A DNA stretch of 42,574 nt from Stenotrophomonas maltophilia (GCF_004920835.1 NZ_QFHO01000036.1:1-42574), one strand, 5' to 3'; shown: positions 24,685 through 33,140, counted from the stretch's first letter. Notes: generated by a model from the letters alone, not told the origin. A program made the numbers and translations.

Positions 24685-25383
24685 TCAGCCGGCGCGGCGG
24701 GAAAGTACGAATTCAAACCGGTCCAGATCGGCCGGGGTGGTGACCTTGAAGTTGTCCTCGCTGCCTTCGACCAACAGCGGGCGCTGGCCCTGGCGTTCCA
24801 TGGCCATGGCCTCGTCGGTGACTTCCACACCGGCGGCAGCGGCTTCGGACAGCGCGCGACTGAGCTGGTGGCGGCGGAACAGCTGCGGCGTCAATGCGCG
24901 CCACAGACGCTCGCGCGGCTCGGTACCATCGATGCCACCATCGTCGCCAGCGCGCTTGAGGGTGTCACGCACCGGTGCCGCGAGAATCGCGCCGACCGGG
25001 TCGGCACGACCGACTTCGAGCAGGCGGCCGAGATCGGCCGGCGACAGGTTCGGGCGCGCCGCGTCGTGGACCAGCACGAATTCATCGGCGCGCACCGTCT
25101 CCGGCAGCGCCTGCAATCCGGCCAGCACAGAGGCCGCACGGGTAGCGCCACCGATACAGGTCAGCACCGGCTTGCCGGCCCATTCGCTCCAGCCCGGCCA
25201 GTCGGCATCGTCCGGACCGATCACCACCATCGCTCCGGCCACCGCCGGATGCGCCAGCAGTGCATCCAGGGTGTGGGCGAGCAGGATCTGCCCACCCGCC
25301 TGCAGGTACTGCTTGGGCAAGGGCGCACCGAAACGGGCGCCACGACCGGCGGCCGGAACCACCACCCAGATCGCCGCGCTCAT
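24685..25383 (-). CDS. ispD: 2-C-methyl-D-erythritol 4-phosphate cytidylyltransferase IspD
   Basis: A 232-residue cytidylyltransferase of the MEP pathway. The CTP loop VVPAAGRGARFGAPLPKQY, the VLVHDAARPNLS motif and the C-terminal TDEAMAMERQGQRPLLVEGS with NFKVTTPADL are visible. The ATG overlaps the ftsB stop by four bases (ATGA). The length is usual. Confidence 0.97.
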   Translation of the reverse strand: MSAAIWVVVPAAGRGARFGAPLPKQYLQAGGQILLAHTLDALLAHPAVAGAMVVIGPDDADWPGWSEWAGKPVLTCIGGATRAASVLAGLQALPETVRADEFVLVHDAARPNLSPADLGRLLEVGRADPVGAILAAPVRDTLKRAGDDGGIDGTEPRERLWRALTPQLFRRHQLSRALSEAAAAGVEVTDEAMAMERQGQRPLLVEGSEDNFKVTTPADLDRFEFVLSRRAG

Positions 25384-25733
25384 GGCACGTCCGCCGGATG
25401 ATCGCCCGCCTGCGCGCTGACACCCGTCGCGGGCTGTACCGGATGGACCGGTGCATCCTCGACCACGCGGTAGAACTTCTCGCCAGGCTTGATCATGCCC
25501 AGTTCGCTGCGCGCGCGCTCTTCGATGGCGGACTGGCCTTCCTTGAGGTCCTTCACTTCGGCAGCCAGCGCGTCATTGCGCTGCTGCAGGCCCTCATTGT
25601 CACGCTCCTGGTTGGTGACCTGGGCTTCGAGCATCATGACTTCACCCGAATTGCCCGGACCAAACCAGAAGCGATACTGCAGCCAGCCCAGCAACAGGGC
25701 CAGCAACAGCAGCATCCAGCGCCAGTCGCGCAT
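25380..25733 (-). CDS. ftsB: Cell division protein FtsB
   Basis: A 117-residue bitopic inner-membrane protein of the FtsQLB complex, which relays the signal that activates septal peptidoglycan synthesis by FtsWI. It has a short cytoplasmic start (MRDWRW), one membrane helix (MLLLLALLLGWLQYRFWFG) and a periplasmic coiled coil (VMMLEAQVTNQERDNEGLQQ onwards), then ERARSELGMIKPGEKFYRVV, the conserved C-terminal motif. A Pro/Val-rich tail of about 25 residues exceeds the E. coli protein. It follows eno by four bases and overlaps ispD. Confidence 0.95.
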   Translation of the reverse strand: MRDWRWMLLLLALLLGWLQYRFWFGPGNSGEVMMLEAQVTNQERDNEGLQQRNDALAAEVKDLKEGQSAIEERARSELGMIKPGEKFYRVVEDAPVHPVQPATGVSAQAGDHPADVP

Positions 25734-25737
25734 CGGA

Positions 25738-27030
25738 TCAGCGCTTCAGCGAAACGAACGCGTCACGACCGGCGTAACGCGCGCCGGCGCCGAGAGCTTC
25801 CTCGATGCGCAGCAGCTGGTTGTACTTGGCCACGCGATCGCTGCGGCACAGCGAGCCGGTCTTGATCTGGGTGGCGGTGGTGGCCACCGAGATATCGGCA
25901 ATGGTGGTGTCTTCGGTTTCGCCCGAGCGGTGAGAGACGACGGCGGCATAGCCGGCGCGGTCGGCCATCGCGATCGCTTCCAGGGTCTCGCTGAGCGTAC
26001 CGATCTGGTTGACCTTGATCAGGATCGCGTTGGCGGTGCCCGAGTCGATGCCTTCCTGGAAGATCTTCGGGTTGGTCACGAACAGGTCGTCACCCACCAG
26101 CTGCACCTTCTTGCCGATGCGATCGGTCAGCAGCTTCCAGCCGGCCCAGTCGTTCTCGGCCAGGCCGTCTTCGATGGTGATGATCGGGTACTGCGCGGCC
26201 CAGTCGGCGAGGAAGTCGACGAACTGCTCGGAGGTCAGGCGCTTGTTCTCGCCGACCAGGTTGTACTTGCCGTTCTCGAAGAATTCGCTTGAGGCCACGT
26301 CCAGGCCCAGCAGCACATCTTCACCGGCGGTGTAGCCGGCCTTGCCGATCGCTTCGAGGATGGTGTCCAGCGCCTCGACGTTGCTGCGGAAGTCCGGCGC
26401 GAAGCCGCCTTCGTCGCCAACCGCCGTGCTCAGGCCGTGGCCCTTCAGCACCGACTTCAGTGAATGGAAGATTTCGGTGCCGGCGCGCAGGGCTTCGGAG
26501 AACGAGGTGAAGCCGACCGGCAGCACCATGAATTCCTGGAAGTCGACGTTGTTGTCGGCATGTGCGCCGCCGTTGATGATGTTCATCATCGGCACCGGCA
26601 GCGACGGGGTCACGCCAGTCCTGGCGGCCAGGTACTGCCACAGCGCCTGCTTGCTCGATGCAGCGGCGGCATGCGCGGCGGCCATCGAAACACCCAGCAG
26701 CGCGTTGGCGCCGAGGCGGCCCTTGTTCTCGGTGCCGTCGAGGTCGATCAGGCGACGGTCGAGGCCTTCCTGGTCGGAGGCTTCAAAGCCCTTCAGCGCG
26801 TTGGCGATGGTGGTGTTGACGTTGTCGACCGCCTTGCGCACGCCCTTGCCCAGGTAACGGGTCTTGTCGCCGTCGCGCAGCTCCACCGCTTCCTTGGTGC
26901 CGGTGGAGGCACCGGAGGGAACTGCGGCGCGACCGAACGAACCGTCCTCCAGGGTGACTTCGGCTTCCAGCGTGGGGTTGCCACGGCTGTCGAGGATTTC
27001 ACGGGCATGGATGCTGCGGATCGTACTCAT
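25738..27030 (-). CDS. eno: Enolase
   Basis: A 430-residue glycolytic enzyme interconverting 2-phosphoglycerate and phosphoenolpyruvate; in many bacteria it is also part of the RNA degradosome. Clear motifs: REILDSRGNPTLEAEV, SGASTGTKEAVELRDG, GVSMAAAHAAA, the magnesium and catalytic region VGDDLFVTN, KVNQIGTLSETLEA, and SHRSGETEDTTIADISVAT. The length is normal. The ribosome-binding site is weak (AGG at long distance). ftsB follows after four bases; the small membrane-protein gene ends 97 bp upstream, enough for its own promoter. Confidence 0.98.
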   Translation of the reverse strand: MSTIRSIHAREILDSRGNPTLEAEVTLEDGSFGRAAVPSGASTGTKEAVELRDGDKTRYLGKGVRKAVDNVNTTIANALKGFEASDQEGLDRRLIDLDGTENKGRLGANALLGVSMAAAHAAAASSKQALWQYLAARTGVTPSLPVPMMNIINGGAHADNNVDFQEFMVLPVGFTSFSEALRAGTEIFHSLKSVLKGHGLSTAVGDEGGFAPDFRSNVEALDTILEAIGKAGYTAGEDVLLGLDVASSEFFENGKYNLVGENKRLTSEQFVDFLADWAAQYPIITIEDGLAENDWAGWKLLTDRIGKKVQLVGDDLFVTNPKIFQEGIDSGTANAILIKVNQIGTLSETLEAIAMADRAGYAAVVSHRSGETEDTTIADISVATTATQIKTGSLCRSDRVAKYNQLLRIEEALGAGARYAGRDAFVSLKR

Positions 27031-27127
27031 GGTCGGGCCGGTTACCTGTATGGAGAGGGGGCGACAAAAACGAATGCCGCGTGATTATCCCCGGCTACCC
27101 GCCGCTTGCCAAATGGCCTGATCGGCA

Positions 27128-27457
27128 TCAGCCCCAGCTGGACCCGATCACGATCAGCACCAGCGACACCAGCATCACCAGCAGGGCACCGGCAATCGCC
27201 GCCCAGATGGGTCCTCGCTGCCGCCGCCAGGCCAGCACCATCGCCACCAGACTGCCCAGAAAGGACAGCACCAGCGTGACCAGCGCGCCCAGCACCCACC
27301 ACTGCATGGCCTGCACGCCGTTGTCGCCGTCCCCCGGGGGACGGAAGCTGGCTGCAAAGGCCACTACGGCGGTCAACAGGCTGCTCCAGGCGAGCACCGA
27401 CAATCCCAGGGCGACCAGGCCCCAGGGCCAGCCTCGTGGCGGTGTCGTCGTATTCAT
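27128..27457 (-). CDS. Small membrane protein with WPWGL and RPPGDG motifs (paralog B)
   Basis: A 109-residue protein with three predicted membrane segments: GLVALGLSVLAWSSLLTAVV, then after FRPPGDGDNGVQAM a second helix (WWVLGALVTLVLSFLGSLVA) and a third (IWAAIAGALLVMLVSLVLIV). A basic loop AWRRQRG separates the last two. The motifs W10PWGL and R39PPGDG recur in the preceding gene at matching places, so the two are tandem paralogs. The start ATG shares one base with the upstream stop (TGATG). I recognise no named family; a short DUF4190-like small-membrane-protein style is possible. The context is between kdsA and eno, probably one operon with kdsA. Confidence 0.72.
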   Translation of the reverse strand: MNTTTPPRGWPWGLVALGLSVLAWSSLLTAVVAFAASFRPPGDGDNGVQAMQWWVLGALVTLVLSFLGSLVAMVLAWRRQRGPIWAAIAGALLVMLVSLVLIVIGSSWG

Positions 27458-27801
27458 CAGAACAGGTCGTGCAGCAGCACGCCAAGCCACAGCGAGAGCA
27501 GGACCATGGCAAGCGCGGCGGCCGCCCTGCCCCGGTTCAGTCGCCAACCCAGCACCGACGCAGCGATGCCGGCGGAAACAGTGAACAGTTCGGCCACGGC
27601 GAGGGTGATGACATAGGGCTTCAGGTTGAGGCCCGCGCCGTCACCGGGCGGGCGCATCGCCGCTCCCACCAGCATGAAGATGAAGAACGCACCCGACATC
27701 GACAGCAATGCCAGGCCAAGTGCGATCAGGCCCCACGGCCACTGCTTCCAGTGCCAGCGACGACGCTGGGTTGCCAGCGCCGCCCACGAGTCACGACTCA
27801 C
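27457..27801 (-). CDS. Small membrane protein with WPWGL and RPPGDG motifs (paralog A), GTG start
   Basis: A 114-residue protein translated from GTG at 27801, which overlaps the kdsA stop (GTGA). It has a basic N-terminus (ATQRRRWHWKQ), a first membrane segment after W21PWGLIALGLALLSMSG, then R50PPGDGAGLN, a second segment (VITLAVAELFTVSAGIAASV), a basic loop GWRLNRG, and a third segment (ALAMVLLSLWLGVLL). The layout matches paralog B. An upstream extension in the same frame is the antisense-free shadow of kdsA and was excluded. Coupling to kdsA on one side and to paralog B on the other suggests all three are made together. Function unknown. Confidence 0.7.
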   Translation of the reverse strand: MSRDSWAALATQRRRWHWKQWPWGLIALGLALLSMSGAFFIFMLVGAAMRPPGDGAGLNLKPYVITLAVAELFTVSAGIAASVLGWRLNRGRAAAALAMVLLSLWLGVLLHDLF

Positions 27802-28628
27802 GCGAAGCGCGAGAAGCCGTGCTTCTTGGTCACTGCATCCAGCTCCATCAGGGTCTCGAGCAGCGCTTCCATCTGGTCCAGCGGCCATGCATTGGGGCCA
27901 TCGGACAGCGCCTTGGACGGGTCCGGATGGGTTTCGGCAAACAGGCCGGAGATGCCCACGGCAACCGCGGCACGCGCCAGTACCGGCACATGCTCGCGCT
28001 GGCCACCGGAACTGGTGCCCTGCCCGCCCGGCAACTGCACCGAATGGGTAGCGTCGAACACCACCGGGCAACCGGTATCGCGCATCACCGCCAGCGAGCG
28101 CATGTCGCTGACCAGGTTGTTGTAGCCGAAGCTGGCACCGCGCTCGCAGACCATGATCTGCTCGTTGCCGGTGGCCTTGGCCTTTTCCACGACCGGCTTC
28201 ATGTCCCACGGCGCCAGGAACTGGCCCTTCTTGATGTTGACCGGCTTGCCGGCCGAGCACACCTTGCGGATGAAGTCGGTCTGGCGGACCAGGAACGCCG
28301 GGGTCTGCAGCACGTCCACCACCGAGGCCACTTCATCCATCGGGGTGTATTCGTGGACGTCGGTCAGCACCGGCACGCCGATCTGCTTCTTGACCTCGGC
28401 CAGGACCTTCAGGCCCTCTTCCATGCCCGGGCCGCGGAACGCGGTGCCCGAGGTGCGGTTGGCCTTGTCGAAGCTGGACTTGAAGATGAAGTTGACACCG
28501 AGCCGGTCGGTGACTTCCTTCAACTTGCCGGCGGTATCGAGCTGCAGCTGCATCGACTCGATCACGCAGGGGCCGGCGATCAGGAACAGGGGCTGATCCA
28601 GCCCGACCTCGAATCCACACAGTTTCAT
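27798..28628 (-). CDS. kdsA: 3-deoxy-8-phosphooctulonate synthase KdsA (metal-dependent type)
   Basis: A 276-residue TIM-barrel enzyme condensing phosphoenolpyruvate with arabinose 5-phosphate to Kdo 8-phosphate for lipopolysaccharide. Motifs: LFLIAGPCVIES, FKSSFDKANRTS, RGPGMEEGL, TDVHEYTPMD, CERGASFGYNNLV and ETHPDPSKALSDGP. The Cys21 in AGPC stands where the metal-free E. coli enzyme has Asn26, which marks the metal-dependent class. The start MKLCGFEV has AAGGA eight bases upstream, better than an in-frame ATG seven codons earlier. It is 89 bp downstream of pyrG. Confidence 0.96.
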   Translation of the reverse strand: MKLCGFEVGLDQPLFLIAGPCVIESMQLQLDTAGKLKEVTDRLGVNFIFKSSFDKANRTSGTAFRGPGMEEGLKVLAEVKKQIGVPVLTDVHEYTPMDEVASVVDVLQTPAFLVRQTDFIRKVCSAGKPVNIKKGQFLAPWDMKPVVEKAKATGNEQIMVCERGASFGYNNLVSDMRSLAVMRDTGCPVVFDATHSVQLPGGQGTSSGGQREHVPVLARAAVAVGISGLFAETHPDPSKALSDGPNAWPLDQMEALLETLMELDAVTKKHGFSRFA

Positions 28629-28717
28629 GGCATTTCCTTGGTTGTCCACGGCAGCGGCCGGGCCGATGCACTGGGGTTGAAGCGAGCAAGATGGGGGCTC
28701 AGGGCCCCCATCACAAG

Positions 28718-30382
28718 TCAGGCGCGGACTTCCTGCAGCAGCTTGCCGCCGGCCTTGCGCTCGCGCGCGGCACGGATGAAGCCGATGAACAGCGGGTGGC
28801 CATCACGCGGCGTGGACAGGAATTCCGGATGTGCCTGGCAGGCCAGGAACCACGGGTGCGCATCGCGCGGCAGCTCGACCACTTCCACCAGGGTGTCGTC
28901 CATCGACTTGCCGGCGATCACCAGGCCCGCATCTTCCAGCTGGGTACGGTAGCGGTTGTTGAACTCGTAGCGATGGCGGTGACGCTCGGCCACCACGTCC
29001 TTGCCATACAGCTCACGAGCCAGCGTGCCCGGCTTCAGGCGCTGTTCCTGCAGGCCCAGGCGCATGGTGCCGCCCAGGTCACTCTTGTCGTCACGCTTCT
29101 CGACGTCGCCGGTGGCAGTGCGCCATTCGGTGATCAGGCCGATCACCGGGTTCGGCGACTGGCGGTCGTTCTCGGTGCTGTTGGCACCCTCCAGGCCGAC
29201 CACGTTGCGCGCGTAATCGACCACCGCGGCCTGCATGCCATAGCAGATGCCGAAGTACGGCACCTGCTGCTCGCGGGCGAACTTCGAGGTCAGCACCTTG
29301 CCTTCGAAACCACGGTCGCCGAAACCACCCGGCACCAGGATGCCATCGACATCGGCCAGCGCGGCCATATCGGTGCCTTCCAGATCCTGCGCTTCCAGCC
29401 ACTTCAGGTTGACCTTGGTGCGCTGGCGCAGGCCGCCGTGCTTGAGTGCCTCGCCGACCGACTTGTAGGCGTCCTGGTGGTCGACGTACTTGCCGACCAC
29501 GGCGATGGTCACTTCGTCCAGCGGGTGCAGGGTCGCGTCGACCGCGTCTTCCCACATCGACAGGTCGACCGGACCGACCTTGTCGGCCAGCTTCAGCTGG
29601 TTGACGACGATCTCGTCCAGGCCCTGGGCATGCAGGCCCGACGGAATGCGGTACAGCACGTCCACGTCCGGCACGCTGATCACCGCGCGCTCGGAAACGT
29701 TGGTGAACTGGGCGATCTTGCGGCGCTCCGAATCCGGCACGGCCTGTTCGGAGCGGCACAGCAGCACGTCCGGCTGGATGCCGATCGAGCGCAGCTCCTT
29801 CACCGAGTGCTGGGTCGGCTTGGTCTTCAGCTCGCCGGCGGCGCCGATGTACGGCACCAGGGTGAGGTGCATGAAGAGTGCCTTCTCCGGGCCACGCTCG
29901 GTGCGCACCTGGCGGATCGCTTCCAGGAACGGCAGCGATTCAATGTCGCCGACAGTGCCGCCGATCTCGACCAGGGCCACGTCGTAGCCTTCGGTGGCTT
30001 CATCGATGCAGCGACGGATCTCGTCGGTGATGTGCGGGATGACCTGCACGGTTGCGCCCAGGTAGTCGCCGCGGCGCTCCTTGCGGATCACGTTCTCGTA
30101 GATGCGACCGGTGGTGACCGAGTTCTTGCGGCTCAGGCGGGTGCGCACGAAACGCTCGTAGTGGCCCAGATCGAGGTCGGTCTCGGCGCCGTCGTCGGTG
30201 ACATAGACCTCACCGTGCTGGAACGGGCTCATGGTGCCCGGGTCGACGTTGATGTACGGGTCGAGCTTCATCATCGTGACCTTGAGGCCACGGGCTTCGA
30301 GAATGGCGGCCAGCGACGCGGCGGCAATGCCTTTGCCGAGCGAGGACACCACGCCGCCGGTTACGAAAATCAAGGGAGTCAT
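28718..30382 (-). CDS. pyrG: CTP synthase PyrG
   Basis: A 554-residue enzyme that aminates UTP to CTP with glutamine-derived ammonia. N-terminal synthase domain: FVTGGVVSSLGKG (P-loop-like), MKLDPYINVDPGTMSP, EIGGTVGDIESLPF. C-terminal class I amidotransferase domain: LVPGGFGDRGFEGK, the nucleophile Cys in FGICYGMQ (GICLGMQ in many homologs), and the His-Glu pair in CQAHPEFLS. The start MTPLIFVTGG is chosen by homology; an ATG four codons earlier is in frame. A candidate promoter lies about 280 bp upstream, leaving a long leader. Confidence 0.98.
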   Translation of the reverse strand: MTPLIFVTGGVVSSLGKGIAAASLAAILEARGLKVTMMKLDPYINVDPGTMSPFQHGEVYVTDDGAETDLDLGHYERFVRTRLSRKNSVTTGRIYENVIRKERRGDYLGATVQVIPHITDEIRRCIDEATEGYDVALVEIGGTVGDIESLPFLEAIRQVRTERGPEKALFMHLTLVPYIGAAGELKTKPTQHSVKELRSIGIQPDVLLCRSEQAVPDSERRKIAQFTNVSERAVISVPDVDVLYRIPSGLHAQGLDEIVVNQLKLADKVGPVDLSMWEDAVDATLHPLDEVTIAVVGKYVDHQDAYKSVGEALKHGGLRQRTKVNLKWLEAQDLEGTDMAALADVDGILVPGGFGDRGFEGKVLTSKFAREQQVPYFGICYGMQAAVVDYARNVVGLEGANSTENDRQSPNPVIGLITEWRTATGDVEKRDDKSDLGGTMRLGLQEQRLKPGTLARELYGKDVVAERHRHRYEFNNRYRTQLEDAGLVIAGKSMDDTLVEVVELPRDAHPWFLACQAHPEFLSTPRDGHPLFIGFIRAARERKAGGKLLQEVRA

Positions 30383-30708
30383 GGCTGCAAGCATCCTGTC
30401 TGGAAATGGAAAACGGCAGCACCACGCGCACCCGGAGGGCGGGCATGGTGCTCAGAGGGGGTTTTCCGGTTCGCTGGGACAGCGAGGGAGGTGCCGTTCC
30501 ATGCGGCGGCAGGCGCCGGACGGGGACCACCGTGCGAGGTCGGGGTGGCCGTGCCGGTCAAATCGACCGTCACCTGCGACCCGCCATGCTGGAAGCCACG
30601 CTTGGCCGCTCCAGCCCATTCGCAAATGGTGGACACGCACTTACTCCCGGAAAGCCATAGTTTACAGATTGATGGCCGCCAACCCAAGGGGCTTGTGCGT
30701 CCCATCCA
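30383..30708. other. Long pyrG leader / intergenic region
   Basis: No convincing gene. It contains a candidate minus-strand promoter at 30659-30687 and an 85-codon minus-strand frame (GTG at 30636, preceded by GGGAG) whose stop overlaps the pyrG ATG as ATGA. The third-base GC of that frame is lower than in the real genes, so I do not call it a gene. Regulation of pyrG through its leader is possible but nothing specific is visible. Confidence 0.5.
30659..30687 (-). promoter_or_regulatory. Candidate pyrG promoter
   Basis: On the minus strand TTGGGT (30682-30687) and TAAACT (30659-30664) are 17 bases apart. The match is moderate (three and four of six). Confidence 0.35.
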
Positions 30709-30737
30709 ACAAAAAACGCCCCGCTGGGCGGGGCGTT
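30709..30737 (-). terminator. Intrinsic terminator of the small exported protein gene
   Basis: A perfect 10-bp GC-rich stem, AACGCCCCGC / GCGGGGCGTT (30715-30724, 30728-30737), with a 3-nt loop. On the minus strand it is followed by a run of six T. It lies about 45 bases after the stop at 30783. Confidence 0.92.
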
Positions 30738-30782
30738 CCGGAGCGCAACCCTTGTCGCAAGGGCGCCTGGCAGGTTGTGGGA

Positions 30783-31016
30783 TCAGCGCTTCTTGCGCGC
30801 TTCTTCCTCTTCTTCCTGCTGCGGGACCGGCTGGCCCTTGGCCTTCATTTCGGCATTGGCCTGGGCGCGGCGCTTGGCCTTGGCGTCCGCCTCGGACTGC
30901 GCCTTGTCGGCCTGGTCGCCCTGCTGCGGGGCCGGCTGGCCGGCGTTCTGCGCCAGCACCAGCGGCACTGCAACGGCAGCGGCGGCCAGGATCGCAATGG
31001 TCAGCAACTTCTTCAT
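30783..31016 (-). CDS. Small exported, highly charged protein of unknown function
   Basis: A 77-residue protein. Residues 1-22 are a Sec signal peptide (MKKLLTIAILAAAAVAVP, likely cut after VLA-Q). The mature part is Gln/Ala/Lys/Glu-rich (QNAGQPAPQQGDQADKAQ, AKAKRRAQANAEMKAKG) and ends QQEEEEEARKKR, so it should be unstructured or a helical rod with alternating charge clusters. The ribosome-binding site AGGAGG five bases before the ATG is the best in the window, and a strong terminator follows, so high expression is likely. It is divergent from parE. I recognise no family. Confidence 0.72.
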   Translation of the reverse strand: MKKLLTIAILAAAAVAVPLVLAQNAGQPAPQQGDQADKAQSEADAKAKRRAQANAEMKAKGQPVPQQEEEEEARKKR

Positions 31017-31188
31017 GGAGTCCTCCTCGCGGTATGGCTTGGACATATCGGTCCAACTAGGGGCGCCGGCGTTCAGATTCCAGCGGGTGCCATTTTACCC
31101 CCTTGCGCGCTCCAAGGCTGAACCGCAGGCGTGCAAAATCACGGGCCAGACCGCACACTTGCGCGTCGCTCCAAGCTTTCGAAGACAG

Positions 31189-33078
31189 ATGAACGCCCGC
31201 TATAACGCCGCCGATATTGAAGTCCTGTCCGGCCTTGACCCGGTCAAGCGCCGCCCCGGCATGTATACCGACACCGCGCGCCCGAACCACCTGGCGCAGG
31301 AAGTGATCGACAACTCGGTGGACGAAGCCCTCGCCGGCCACGCCCGTTCGATCGAGATCACCCTGTTCAAGGACGGCAGCGTAGAGGTCAGCGATGACGG
31401 CCGCGGCATGCCGGTGGACATCCATCCGGAAGAGAAGATCCCGGGCGTCGAGCTGATCCTCACCCGCCTGCATGCCGGCGGCAAGTTCAACAACAACAAC
31501 TACACCTTCTCCGGCGGCCTGCATGGCGTCGGCGTCAGCGTGGTCAATGCGCTGTCGACCCTGGTGGAAATCCACATCAAGCGCGAAGGTGCCGAACACC
31601 GCATCACCTTCCGCAACGGCGACCGCGCCTCGCCGCTGGAAGTGGTCGGCACCGTCGGCAAGAAGAACACCGGTACCCGCCTGCGCTTCTGGCCGGATCC
31701 GAAGTACTTCGATACGCCCAAGTTCGCCGTGCGTGCGCTCAAGCACCTGCTGCGCGCCAAGGCCGTGCTGTGCCCGGGCCTGACCGTGAAGCTGACCGAC
31801 GAAGCCACCGGCGAAGTCGATACCTGGTACTACGAGGACGGCCTGCGCGATTATCTGAAGATGGAGCTGGGCGACCGCGAATCGCTGCCGGCCGATCTGT
31901 TCGTCGGCAATCTGAAGAAGGACACGGAGATCGTTGATTGGGCCGTGGCCTGGCTGCCGGAAGGCGAGCTGGTGCAGGAAAGCTACGTCAACCTGATCCC
32001 AACCGCGCAGCACGGCACCCATGCCAATGGCCTGCGCACCGGCCTGACCGAAGCGCTGCGCGAGTTCTGCGATTTCCGCAACCTGCTGCCACGCGGCGTC
32101 AAGCTGGCCCCGGAAGACGTCTGGGACCGTGTGTCGTTCGTGCTGTCGCTGAAGATGACCGACCCGCAGTTCAGCGGCCAGACCAAGGAACGCCTGTCCT
32201 CGCGCCAGGCCGCCGGCTTCGTCGAAGGCGCCGCGCATGATGCGTTCAGCCTGCTGTTGAACCAGAACGTGGAACTGGGCGAGAAGATCGCGCAGATCGC
32301 CATCGAGCGCGCCAGTGCGCGCCTGAAGACCGAAAAGCTGGTCGTCCGCAAAAAGGTCACCCAAGGCCCAGCCCTGCCCGGCAAACTGGCCGACTGCATC
32401 AGCCAGGACCTGTCGCGCACCGAACTGTTCCTGGTCGAAGGTGATTCGGCAGGCGGCAGCGCCAAGCAGGCCCGCGACAAGGATTTCCAGGCGATCATGC
32501 CGCTGCGCGGCAAGATCCTGAACACCTGGGAAGTCTCGTCCAACAGCGTGCTGGCCTCGGAAGAAGTACACAACCTGGCCATCGCCATCGGCTGCGATCC
32601 GGGCAAGGATGACATCAGCGGCCTGCGCTACGGCAAGGTGGTGATCCTGGCCGACGCCGACTCCGACGGCCTGCACATCGCGACCCTGCTGACCGCACTG
32701 TTCCTGAAGCATTTCCCGGCGCTGGTCGATGCCGGCCACGTGTTCGTGGCAATGCCGCCGCTGTTCCGCATCGACGTGGGCAAGCAGGTGTTCTACGCCC
32801 TGGACGAGGAAGAAAAGCGCTCGATGCTGGACAAGATCGAACGCGAGAAGATCAAGGGCGCGGTCAACGTGACCCGCTTCAAGGGCCTGGGTGAAATGAA
32901 TCCGCCGCAGCTGCGTGAGTCCACCATCCATCCGGATACCCGCCGGCTGGTGCAGCTGACCGTGGACGATCGCGAGCAGACCAGTTCGCTGATGGACATG
33001 CTGCTGGCCAAGAAGCGTGCGTCCGACCGCAAGGGTTGGCTGGAAAGCAAGGGCGACCTCGCTTCGCTGGAAGCCTGA
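31189..33078 (+). CDS. parE: DNA topoisomerase IV subunit B ParE
   Basis: A 629-residue ATPase subunit that with ParC unlinks daughter chromosomes. The GHKL ATPase domain has EVIDNSVDEA with Asn42, DDGRGMPVDIH, and GGLHGVGVSVVNAL. The Toprim domain has EGDSAGGSAKQ (417-423 onward), the PLRGKILN segment, and the metal site DADSDG (489-494). The C-terminus has RFKGLGEMNPPQL. The length of about 630 without the GyrB insert separates it from GyrB (about 800). The EGDSAGG-PLRGKILN region is the quinolone-resistance-determining part in ParE. The ATG has only a weak GAAGA upstream. A GGGGTCAGA palindrome follows the stop by ten bases. Confidence 0.97.
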   Translation: MNARYNAADIEVLSGLDPVKRRPGMYTDTARPNHLAQEVIDNSVDEALAGHARSIEITLFKDGSVEVSDDGRGMPVDIHPEEKIPGVELILTRLHAGGKFNNNNYTFSGGLHGVGVSVVNALSTLVEIHIKREGAEHRITFRNGDRASPLEVVGTVGKKNTGTRLRFWPDPKYFDTPKFAVRALKHLLRAKAVLCPGLTVKLTDEATGEVDTWYYEDGLRDYLKMELGDRESLPADLFVGNLKKDTEIVDWAVAWLPEGELVQESYVNLIPTAQHGTHANGLRTGLTEALREFCDFRNLLPRGVKLAPEDVWDRVSFVLSLKMTDPQFSGQTKERLSSRQAAGFVEGAAHDAFSLLLNQNVELGEKIAQIAIERASARLKTEKLVVRKKVTQGPALPGKLADCISQDLSRTELFLVEGDSAGGSAKQARDKDFQAIMPLRGKILNTWEVSSNSVLASEEVHNLAIAIGCDPGKDDISGLRYGKVVILADADSDGLHIATLLTALFLKHFPALVDAGHVFVAMPPLFRIDVGKQVFYALDEEEKRSMLDKIEREKIKGAVNVTRFKGLGEMNPPQLRESTIHPDTRRLVQLTVDDREQTSSLMDMLLAKKRASDRKGWLESKGDLASLEA

Positions 33079-33087
33079 TCGCTGAGC

Positions 33088-33128
33088 GGGGTCAGAGCCG
33101 TTTCCCACCGGTGAACGGCTCTGACCCC
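33088..33128. repeat. GGGGTCAGA palindrome, copy 2, after parE
   Basis: A perfect 15-bp stem GGGGTCAGAGCCGTT / AACGGCTCTGACCCC (33088-33102, 33114-33128) with an 11-nt loop. It could act as the parE terminator, although no T run follows. Confidence 0.85.
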
Positions 33129-33140
33129 GTTAACCGGTGG

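Noticed and set aside
28691..31060. 789-codon plus-strand frame opposite pyrG
   Set aside because: The same composition artefact; pyrG is complete with active-site Cys and synthase motifs.
31057..33108. 683-codon minus-strand frame opposite parE
   Set aside because: parE has ATPase and Toprim motifs in order; the antisense product has none.
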